Of a stretch of DNA of 8,551 nucleotides, positions 1 to 5,442 are shown piece after piece. Source of the stretch: Woeseiaceae bacterium (GTDB lineage: Bacteria > Pseudomonadota > Gammaproteobacteria > Steroidobacterales > Woeseiaceae); assembly GCA_022615525.1 (NCBI GenBank), contig JAKEGN010000278.1, forward strand, positions 1 through 8,551, in the 5' to 3' direction. The notes beneath the pieces are model-generated. The model did no database searches, was not told where the DNA came from, and worked only from the letters and a program-made list of their open reading frames with translations. Positions within the stretch are counted from its first letter, which is position 1. Each line of letters begins with the position of its first letter. A program made the translations under genes and the position numbers.

Positions 1-2133
1 CGGGAGTTGCAGCCGGAATTCGGCGCCCGGATCCTTGTTGAGGACATCGACCTTGCCCTGCATGCGGGTTGCAAGCTGGTGCACGATCGCCAGGCCAATG
101 CCCGTGCCGACCGTCTCGCGCGTCAGTTCGGATTCCGCGCGGTAGAACAGCTCGAAGATCTTTTTCAACTGGCCCCTGGCGATGCCGGGGCCGTAATCAC
201 GGACCGTGAATACCACGCTGTCGTCACCAGCGCGGTTACAACCGATGTCGATGGACTTGTTCTCGGCATTCTTCGAAAACTTGATGGCATTGTCGACCAG
301 GTTGATCATGATTTGCGCAAAGCTGTCATCGTCGATCATCACCAAGGCCTGGTCGTCGACCGGGTTCTTCAGGAGCCGGAGTGAGAAACCCGCGCGCTGC
401 ACCTGGGCGCCGACTTTCGATTCGATCTGGCTCATCAATTCACCGACGTTCCTCTGTTTCAGCTCCGGCCGCGCTTCGCTGCGCGTGATCTTCGCAAGCT
501 GCAGCACGTTCGAGATCAGCCGGCTCAGGCGTTCCGATTCATCCTGTATGTACTCGTAGTATTGTCGTCGCTTGTCCTCGCTGACCCAGCCCTGCGTCAG
601 CATCTCGCCGTACATGCGTATGGAGGTCAGCGGCGTCTTGAGTTCGTGGCTTACCGCGGAAACGAAATCCTGCTGCTGGCGCGCAAGCCGCAACTGGCCG
701 ACGCCCAGGCGGTACACGAGGTAGAAGCCGGCGACAAAAACTATGGCAATGATGACCGTCGTCCACCGCAGGACCTCGGCCCCGGGCCCGGCCGGCAATC
801 GATTGATGGAAAAGATCAGCTCGAGCCCGTCCAGCGGGGCGGAAAGGGGACGCTGGTACAAGAGAGTTCCCTGCAATTCTGCGGGGTTCACCGGGTAGGT
901 ACCGGATTCCGTGCCGCGGACCACTCGCATCACATCGTCCTGGTAGCCGATCACGAGGTCCGACATGTCTGACAGGGAGGCTGTGCGAAATTCGCTTTCA
1001 ACGGCTTGCGAGAGGAAGGTATCGCTGTCGATCAACAGCCCCTGGATGAGCCGCTCGCCGTTACGCCAGACCTTGCGAAACAGCACCAGGTGTCCGCTTT
1101 CCAGCAGGCTGAACTCGTAGGGGTCAATTTCGCTGGCAAAGGTGGTGACAAGTGCCTCATTGGCCGAGGCCATGCCCGCTACTTCGGATGCCGCCTCCGG
1201 TTTTTGCGATTGCGGTAATGCAGAGGCCCCCGGCAATACCGACTCCTCGAGCCGCCGGGAGCGAACCACGGCAGGGGACTCGGCGCCGGCGGCATGGATT
1301 TCCCGTGAGGGGAAGTCATCGTCGAATGAGGATTTGCGCTCCAGGCTTTCGCTTTTCTTCTGCAGTGACTGGTCGAGTTTCAGGTCCGCCACCTTGCCAT
1401 AGCCTGCGGCAGGTTCGCGTGTATCGGACTCAGCCACCGCGTTGGACATGGCACCGGCAGCCGGCGCCTGGACGGGGCTGTTCAACCGGTCGAAAACCTG
1501 CTGGCTGTAGCCGTCCTTTCGTTTTGCAACCTGCCGCTCGGATTCGGCGGCCACAGCAACTGACTCTGGAGCGGATTCGACCTCGGTTTCGTCGCGCCGA
1601 CCCGTATCCAGGATCACCTCGCTCGCGTCTGCGACATCGCGCACCAGGCGGTTGTCGGCCAGTACGCGGTGAATTTCACTGGCCAGGATGCGGCGTTGCT
1701 CGAGTTCCTCGGGGAGGATACCGAGCTTGTCGGCGGCGGCACCGGCGGGTGGCAGCAGAGGTGTGCGGAAACTGCCGTCGGCATCCACCTGGAAATAGCC
1801 GATGACACCGGGAAGGTCCTGCGGCACCGGGTATTCGGAGAGCGGCGAGCGTTGCAGGAAATTCGCCGCAGGGTCGCCGCTCAGCACGAGAAAGGAGAAG
1901 TCGTCGAAGCTGCGCGCCTCGGTCGCACGAATGCGTTCGCCAAGATCCGCATCGATGCGCGCCGTCAGTTCCTCCGCCAGTCCGCGATGCTGGTAGAACG
2001 CTTCCCACTTGAGTTGGCCGAATGCCTGCCAGATCAGGGCACCGGTCGGCACGGCAAGCGCAATGAACAGCAGCAGGATCAAGAGGCGCAACCGCCGCAG
2101 GTCGAATGCTTTGAATACGCCCGTGCCGGGCAT
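1..2133 (-). CDS. Membrane sensor histidine kinase, 3' end cut by window edge
   Basis: This is the sensor half of a two-component system: it should autophosphorylate on a histidine and pass phosphate to the response regulator encoded just upstream. Reading the minus strand from the ATG at 2133 gives 711 codons without a stop to base 1; the family ending suggests little is missing. Membrane segments lie near residues 15-35 and 456-475. Between them is a periplasmic region of about 420 residues, whose middle (about 178-325) is rich in Ala, Ser, Glu and Pro and looks disordered. There is no obvious HAMP domain: the HisKA motif VSHELKTPL with phospho-acceptor His496 follows TM2 after about 20 residues. 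The ATPase domain shows the N box (VDNAIKF, Asn615), the G1 box (DYGPG, Asp646) and the G2 box (GTGIGLAIV from about 676). The start lies one base after the regulator's stop, so translation is probably coupled. The stimulus is unknown; the neighbours suggest envelope stress. Confidence 0.95.
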   Translation of the reverse strand, partial: MPGTGVFKAFDLRRLRLLILLLFIALAVPTGALIWQAFGQLKWEAFYQHRGLAEELTARIDADLGERIRATEARSFDDFSFLVLSGDPAANFLQRSPLSEYPVPQDLPGVIGYFQVDADGSFRTPLLPPAGAAADKLGILPEELEQRRILASEIHRVLADNRLVRDVADASEVILDTGRRDETEVESAPESVAVAAESERQVAKRKDGYSQQVFDRLNSPVQAPAAGAMSNAVAESDTREPAAGYGKVADLKLDQSLQKKSESLERKSSFDDDFPSREIHAAGAESPAVVRSRRLEESVLPGASALPQSQKPEAASEVAGMASANEALVTTFASEIDPYEFSLLESGHLVLFRKVWRNGERLIQGLLIDSDTFLSQAVESEFRTASLSDMSDLVIGYQDDVMRVVRGTESGTYPVNPAELQGTLLYQRPLSAPLDGLELIFSINRLPAGPGAEVLRWTTVIIAIVFVAGFYLVYRLGVGQLRLARQQQDFVSAVSHELKTPLTSIRMYGEMLTQGWVSEDKRRQYYEYIQDESERLSRLISNVLQLAKITRSEARPELKQRNVGELMSQIESKVGAQVQRAGFSLRLLKNPVDDQALVMIDDDSFAQIMINLVDNAIKFSKNAENKSIDIGCNRAGDDSVVFTVRDYGPGIARGQLKKIFELFYRAESELTRETVGTGIGLAIVHQLATRMQGKVDVLNKDPGAEFRLQLP

Positions 2134-2134
2134 G

Positions 2135-2839
2135 TCAGTCGTCACTCATCAGGCGATAGCCGGCGCCGCGCACGGTGACGAGATGTACCGGCGCTTTGGG
2201 GTCGGGTTCGATCTTTCGCCGCAGTTTGGCCATGTGAATGTCGACCGTGCGTGTCTCGATGTCGAGGTTTCTCGCGTAACCCCATACTTTCAATAGCAAT
2301 TCCTCTCTGGGCACGGGGCGGGTCGAATTCGCCGCCAGGTACTGCAATATGCCGATCTCACGGCGGGTGAAAGTCAGTGTTTCGTCACCGCGGCGGCCCG
2401 ACAGGTTCTCGGTATCGATACTGAGCTCGCCGAGCCAAAGCGTCCGCTGCTGCTCTTCGCCGGCAGGGCTGCGTCGCAATACCGCCTCGATGCGCAACAG
2501 GAGCTGCTGCACGGAAAAAGGCTTTCCCACGTAATCGTCCGCACCGAGTTTCAGCCCGTTGATGATCTCTTCATCCGAGGTTTTCGCCGTCAGCATGATC
2601 ACGGGTTGGCGCCGGTCGTTCTCCCGAATGGCATTGCAAATCGCGTAGCCGTCCATGCCGGGCAGCATGATGTCGAGCAGGACCAGGTCGAATTTGCCAC
2701 TGAGCGCTTTTCTCAATCCGTCGGGACCGGTCGCCGCCTGATCCACTTCATAGCCGTGATACACGAGCACGTCTGCCAGGCCGGTGCGTATGGCTTCCTC
2801 GTCCTCGACCACCAGTATGCGGTTTCGTTTCTTCATCAC
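2135..2839 (-). CDS. OmpR/PhoB-family DNA-binding response regulator
   Basis: This 234-residue protein is a transcription factor activated by phosphorylation from the downstream kinase. Its receiver domain (about 7-120) has the acidic pocket VEDEE (Glu12, Asp13), phospho-acceptor Asp56 in LLDIMLPG, switch residue Thr84 in MLTAK and Lys106 in GKPF. The C-terminal winged helix (about 135-232) carries the recognition-helix signature TRTVDIHMAKLRRKIE and the closing VRGAGYRL typical of the class. The length is normal. The protein begins Met-Met, so the start could be one codon later; no strong Shine-Dalgarno precedes it. It is divergent from the pspA-like operon. A tandem TGTAAAT repeat in the shared intergenic region is a good candidate for its own site, which would make it autoregulatory and the controller of that operon. 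The wider family is certain; an exact orthologue (for example CpxR) is not. Confidence 0.96.
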   Translation of the reverse strand: MMKKRNRILVVEDEEAIRTGLADVLVYHGYEVDQAATGPDGLRKALSGKFDLVLLDIMLPGMDGYAICNAIRENDRRQPVIMLTAKTSDEEIINGLKLGADDYVGKPFSVQQLLLRIEAVLRRSPAGEEQQRTLWLGELSIDTENLSGRRGDETLTFTRREIGILQYLAANSTRPVPREELLLKVWGYARNLDIETRTVDIHMAKLRRKIEPDPKAPVHLVTVRGAGYRLMSDD

Positions 2840-2845
2840 GGACCT

Positions 2846-2858
2846 ACGGTATCACCGT
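2846..2858. repeat. Short palindrome in the response-regulator leader
   Basis: ACGGT, three bases, then ACCGT forms a perfect 5-3-5 inverted repeat just upstream of the regulator start. It could be a small operator half-site pair or a weak RNA hairpin in the leader. At this length in GC-rich DNA it may also be chance. Confidence 0.25.
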
Positions 2859-2882
2859 GGCGCTTTGTACGCCGCGGAGCCA

Positions 2883-2900
2883 TGTAAATTTTTTGTAAAT
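2883..2900. promoter_or_regulatory. Tandem TGTAAAT repeat, CpxR/OmpR-type binding site candidate
   Basis: TGTAAAT occurs at 2883-2889 and again, in the same orientation, at 2894-2900. The 11-base period is about one helical turn, so two regulator monomers could bind the same face head-to-tail, as OmpR/PhoB-class regulators do. The core reads GTAAA-N6-GTAAA, which fits the published CpxR box pattern GTAAA-N4-8-GTAAA. It is AT-rich within GC-rich surroundings. It sits in the divergent region, 44 bases from the regulator start and 96 bases before the pspA-like start, so one site could serve both directions. That the local regulator binds it is inference. Confidence 0.6.
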
Positions 2901-2935
2901 AACCCTTCGCAGGTTTTACCGGTTTCTGCCTGTGA

Positions 2936-2948
2936 GGCGCGATGCGCC
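2936..2948. repeat. Palindrome GGCGC-GAT-GCGCC upstream of pspA-like gene
   Basis: A perfect 5-3-5 inverted repeat lies about 50 bases before the pspA-like start, just upstream of the only plausible minus-10 hexamer (TACGAT, 2954-2959). It could be a second operator overlapping the core promoter. No good minus-35 hexamer matches that minus-10, as would be expected of an activator-dependent promoter. The promoter placement is tentative. Confidence 0.25.
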
Positions 2949-2984
2949 GTGTCTACGATGGCACCTGTCATCAAACAGACACCC

Positions 2985-2990
2985 AGGAGA
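2985..2990 (+). promoter_or_regulatory. Ribosome binding site fixing the pspA-like start
   Basis: AGGAGA lies six bases before the ATG at 2997. It supports that start over the in-frame ATG at 2784, which would add 71 residues made from the intergenic region and the regulator's antisense strand. Confidence 0.8.
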
Positions 2991-2996
2991 TTGATC

Positions 2997-3545
2997 ATGG
3001 CACTCATCAATCGCATTGCGCGACTATTCAAAGCCGATTTCCATGCCGTCCTGGATCGCATCGAGGAGCCCGAGCAGCTCCTCAAACAGGCGGTCCGCGA
3101 GATGGATGAAGTGGTTCAGGCCACCGAGCACGCCATCAAGGTGTGCGCGTACGAACAACAGTCAGTTCAATCGCGAAAGCAGGAACTCGGCCAGGCGCTC
3201 GCAGAGCTCGACCAGGAACTGGACCTTTGTTTTGCATCGAAGAAGGACGACCTCGCCCGCGGACTGGTCCGGAAAAAACTCGAAACTCAGCGCCTGCTGA
3301 AAGGCCTGAGTGCGGACGAACAGGCCAATGAGAAATTCCTCGCCGAGCAACGGGCCCAGCTCGATGAGAATCGGAGCACGCTCGAATCCCTGAAGCAAAA
3401 AGCCGAAATATTCGCGCAGCGATCGGCCCGCGATACCAGGAACGTGCATTGCGATGCGCAATGGCTGGCGCAGGACCTGGTCGTCAGCGACAGCGAGATT
3501 GAAGTTGCTTTCCTGCGTGAACAGAACGCAAGGAGGGTGTCATGA
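2997..3545 (+). CDS. pspA: PspA/IM30-family envelope stress protein (short form)
   Basis: This 182-residue protein matches the PspA/IM30 (Vipp1, ESCRT-III-like) family, peripheral proteins that assemble on the inner face of the cytoplasmic membrane and preserve its integrity under stress. The N-terminus (about 1-25) is an amphipathic membrane-binding helix, followed by the family pattern in which DRIEEPEQLLKQAVREM matches the usual LD..EDPEK.L.Q.I.EM. The rest is nearly all charged coiled coil, with KKDDLARGLVRKKLE near 79-93 matching the conserved D-LAR segment. E. coli PspA is about 222 residues, so this is a shortened form lacking part of the C-terminal helices. There is no PspF, PspB or PspC nearby; the divergent two-component system probably replaces PspF control. 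It is first in an operon with the membrane protein (ATGA overlap) and the vWA protein. Confidence 0.9.
   Translation: MALINRIARLFKADFHAVLDRIEEPEQLLKQAVREMDEVVQATEHAIKVCAYEQQSVQSRKQELGQALAELDQELDLCFASKKDDLARGLVRKKLETQRLLKGLSADEQANEKFLAEQRAQLDENRSTLESLKQKAEIFAQRSARDTRNVHCDAQWLAQDLVVSDSEIEVAFLREQNARRVS
3531..3536 (+). promoter_or_regulatory. Strong ribosome binding site inside the end of pspA
   Basis: AGGAGG lies five bases before the ATG at 3542 and within the last codons of the pspA-like gene. With the ATGA start-stop overlap it fixes the downstream start and points to coupled translation. Confidence 0.8.
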
Positions 3546-4102
3546 GCCGCCCCGGCTTCTTTCATGACGTTGCCATTGCCGCAATACTGGGTTTCCTGGC
3601 GTCGGCTTTCATCGCGGTGTTGACTCCGTTCGTCGGGGTTGCTGCGGTCACGCGCCTGGTCATCCCGGGGCTCGCGCTGCTCTACATCCACTATCTGTTC
3701 AGCCGCAACGAGGAGAAAACCGGTCGCGTCACGAGTATCGCGCTGTGGAGCGCTATGACGGTGATTGCCTGGTGGCTCGAGCCTCCCTTGCCGTTCTACC
3801 TGCTGATTCATGTCGGCGCGATCTGGCTGTTGCGTTCCTTATATTTCTATTCGGGCATCGTCCCCTCGCTCATGGACATGGCCTTGTCCGGCCTCAGCAT
3901 TGTTGCAGCCATCTGGGCGCTGTCGCGTACGGGCAGTGTGTTTCTAGCCACCTGGTGTTTCTTCCTGGTGCAGGCCCTGTTCGTTGCTATCCCGACGTCG
4001 CTCGCTGCGCGTCCCGCGACGACGCCGGTCGCCCCGAACGACGAGTTCGAGCGCGCGCGCCGCCAGGCCGATGCCGCGTTGAAACAGCTGATTTCGCAGT
4101 AA
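3542..4102 (+). CDS. Polytopic inner-membrane protein of the pspA operon, function unknown
   Basis: This 186-residue protein is dominated by hydrophobic segments at about 10-32, 36-54, 66-80, 83-104, 108-128 and 131-153, so about six membrane helices are expected. A charged loop (SRNEEKTGR, near 54-62) separates helices two and three. The soluble C-terminal tail (about 157-186) has a charged helix, FERARRQADAALKQL. I do not recognise a named family and see no catalytic motif. Its start overlaps the pspA-like stop as ATGA, and the vWA gene follows 38 bases later, so the three are almost certainly one transcript. By position it could be the membrane docking partner for the PspA-like protein, much as PspB and PspC serve in E. 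coli, but there is no sequence evidence for that homology. The coding call is strong; the role is inference. Confidence 0.88.
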   Translation: MSRPGFFHDVAIAAILGFLASAFIAVLTPFVGVAAVTRLVIPGLALLYIHYLFSRNEEKTGRVTSIALWSAMTVIAWWLEPPLPFYLLIHVGAIWLLRSLYFYSGIVPSLMDMALSGLSIVAAIWALSRTGSVFLATWCFFLVQALFVAIPTSLAARPATTPVAPNDEFERARRQADAALKQLISQ

Positions 4103-4140
4103 CAACCATCATCAATAGGACAGACAACGAGGATTTGGTC

Positions 4141-5337
4141 ATGAAAACGAAACTTGTGGGAATTGCACTTTTTGCACTGACACTCGGCACGGTGCTGTAC
4201 TACCCGTCGCTGAGCGCCAGGCACCTGATCGATCAATCGGTCGACAACTCACGCACGCCGCTGGTCGCGCAAAAGCCGATCGTCGACGTGGTGTTCGTTC
4301 TCGACACGACCGGCAGCATGTCCGGGCTCATCGACGCGGCCAAGGAGAAGATCTGGTCCATCGCCACGACCATGTCATCTGCACAACCGACCCCGGAAAT
4401 ACGCATCGGCCTGGTCGGTTACAGGGACCGCGGCGATAGCTATGTGACCCGCATCGTCAATCTCTCGAGCGACCTCGATTCGGTCTACGCCGCGTTGATG
4501 GACTTTCAGGCCGACGGGGGTGGCGACGGTCCGGAGAGCGTCAACAAGGCACTTTACGATGCCGTGCACCAGATGGCGTGGAGCGAGGCCGAGCAGGCGT
4601 ACCAGGTGATTTTCCTCGTCGGTGACGCTCCGCCGCACATGGATTACCAGGGCGAAGTGCAGTACCCGGCAATCCTGGCATCGGCCGCGGAGAAGGGCAT
4701 CGTCGTCAATACGATCCAGTGCGGCAACATGACGGAAACGATTCAGCCGTGGACGCAGATCGCAAACCTCGGGCGCGGCAATTATTTCCAGGTCGACCAG
4801 GCCGGCAGCGCTGTAGCGATGATGACACCGTACGACGAGGAAATTGCCGCCCTGTCCGCGAAGCTGGATGACACACGTCTGTACTACGGCACAGCGGCGG
4901 AGAAGGAGAAGATGTCCGGCAAGATTGCCGCGACGGAGAAGCTGCACGAGGGTGCTTCGCTGGCCTCACGTGCCGGCCGCGGTGCATTCAATTCAGGCGA
5001 AGCCGGCATGGACAATTTCCTCGGCGAGAACGAGCTGGTCGAAGCAGTGGCCAGCGGCAGCGTCAAGCTCGAGGAACTGGACAAGGATGAGTTGCCGGAA
5101 GCCTTGAAGCCGATGGCCCCGGAAGCGCAGGTCGCCTACGTCGCTGAGCTGGCACGCGAGCGTAAGGAGCTGTCGGCGAAGGTGCGGGAGCTGGCCGATG
5201 CCCGCAGCGACTACATGAAAAAGAAGGTCGACGAAGCCGGCGGTGCGCGGGACTCGCTGGATCAGAAGATCTATGACACGGTGAGCCGCCAGGCTGAAGT
5301 TGCGGGATTGGTATACGAGGACGGTCCGGCCTACTAA
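4141..5337 (+). CDS. Exported or membrane-anchored von Willebrand factor A domain protein
   Basis: This 398-residue protein begins with a hydrophobic stretch (about 4-20, KLVGIALFALTLGTVLY) that is an N-terminal membrane anchor or a signal peptide, so the rest should lie in the periplasm. The vWA domain spans about 46-225. Its metal-binding MIDAS residues are visible: DTTGS (Asp55, Thr57, Ser59), the GGGDGPES loop near 126-133 (Asp129), and GDAPPH near 161-166 (Asp162). Such domains usually bind protein partners through a divalent metal. The C-terminal part (about 230-398) is charged and helical, with a likely coiled coil near 330-375. There is no C-terminal LPXTG or hydrophobic sorting signal. 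GAGGA at 4129-4133 is a suitable ribosome site for this start. As third gene of the pspA-like operon it could be the periplasmic arm of the system; its substrate and partner are unknown. Confidence 0.92.
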   Translation: MKTKLVGIALFALTLGTVLYYPSLSARHLIDQSVDNSRTPLVAQKPIVDVVFVLDTTGSMSGLIDAAKEKIWSIATTMSSAQPTPEIRIGLVGYRDRGDSYVTRIVNLSSDLDSVYAALMDFQADGGGDGPESVNKALYDAVHQMAWSEAEQAYQVIFLVGDAPPHMDYQGEVQYPAILASAAEKGIVVNTIQCGNMTETIQPWTQIANLGRGNYFQVDQAGSAVAMMTPYDEEIAALSAKLDDTRLYYGTAAEKEKMSGKIAATEKLHEGASLASRAGRGAFNSGEAGMDNFLGENELVEAVASGSVKLEELDKDELPEALKPMAPEAQVAYVAELARERKELSAKVRELADARSDYMKKKVDEAGGARDSLDQKIYDTVSRQAEVAGLVYEDGPAY

Positions 5338-5352
5338 TCCGAGCCAGCAACA

Positions 5353-5439
5353 AAAAGGGGTCGAACCGAATAATCCGCCTGGACTGGTCATGGCCGAGCC
5401 AGGCGGCTCCTTCGAGGATTATTCCGTTCGACTCCTTTT
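5353..5439. repeat. Long imperfect palindrome, REP-like element and possible bidirectional terminator
   Basis: The outer arms 5353-5375 and 5417-5439 pair over 23 positions, with one G-T wobble and one C-C mismatch. An inner perfect 8-bp stem (5375-5382 with 5399-5406) closes a 16-base loop. The right arm carries an extra ten bases (5407-5416) that form a tiny CTC-CTTC-GAG hairpin, so the structure is asymmetric. Arm ends AAAAGG and CCTTTT place a T run after the stem on both strands, suiting termination of the vWA gene (ends 5337) and of the minus-strand peptidase (stop begins three bases to the right). The AAAAGGGGTC-type ends resemble palindromes found with RAYT (IS200-like Y1) transposases in gammaproteobacteria. 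No transposase is in the window, so mobility is inference. Confidence 0.75.
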
Positions 5440-5442
5440 CTC

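Noticed and set aside
1152..1805. Open frame of 217 codons on the plus strand
   Set aside because: It lies antisense to the kinase, is very rich in Arg and Pro, has no recognisable motif and no ribosome site. It is a shadow of the low-complexity kinase insert in GC-rich DNA.
1..2839. Kinase and regulator as the proteobacterial dedicated sortase pair (PdsS/PdsR), with the vWA protein as sortase target
   Set aside because: The layout of a large kinase, a regulator and a vWA protein recalls that system, but the vWA protein has no C-terminal LPXTG or hydrophobic anchor and no sortase gene is in the window.
2784..2996. Upstream in-frame start for the pspA-like gene
   Set aside because: It would begin antisense to the regulator and translate the intergenic region. 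The AGGAGA site and the family's usual N-terminus support 2997.
2901..2996. Sigma-54 promoter for the pspA-like operon, as in E. coli
   Set aside because: I checked the GG pairs in this stretch and none has GC at the required 10-base spacing, and no PspF gene is nearby.
3745..4140. N-terminal extension of the vWA protein
   Set aside because: The upstream in-frame stretch overlaps the membrane protein gene and reads as an Arg/His/Ala-rich shadow. The ATG at 4141 has a GAGGA site and starts a hydrophobic anchor.
4375..4947. 190-codon minus-strand frame opposite the vWA gene
   Set aside because: It is antisense to a gene with clear vWA motifs, has no motif of its own and no ribosome site.
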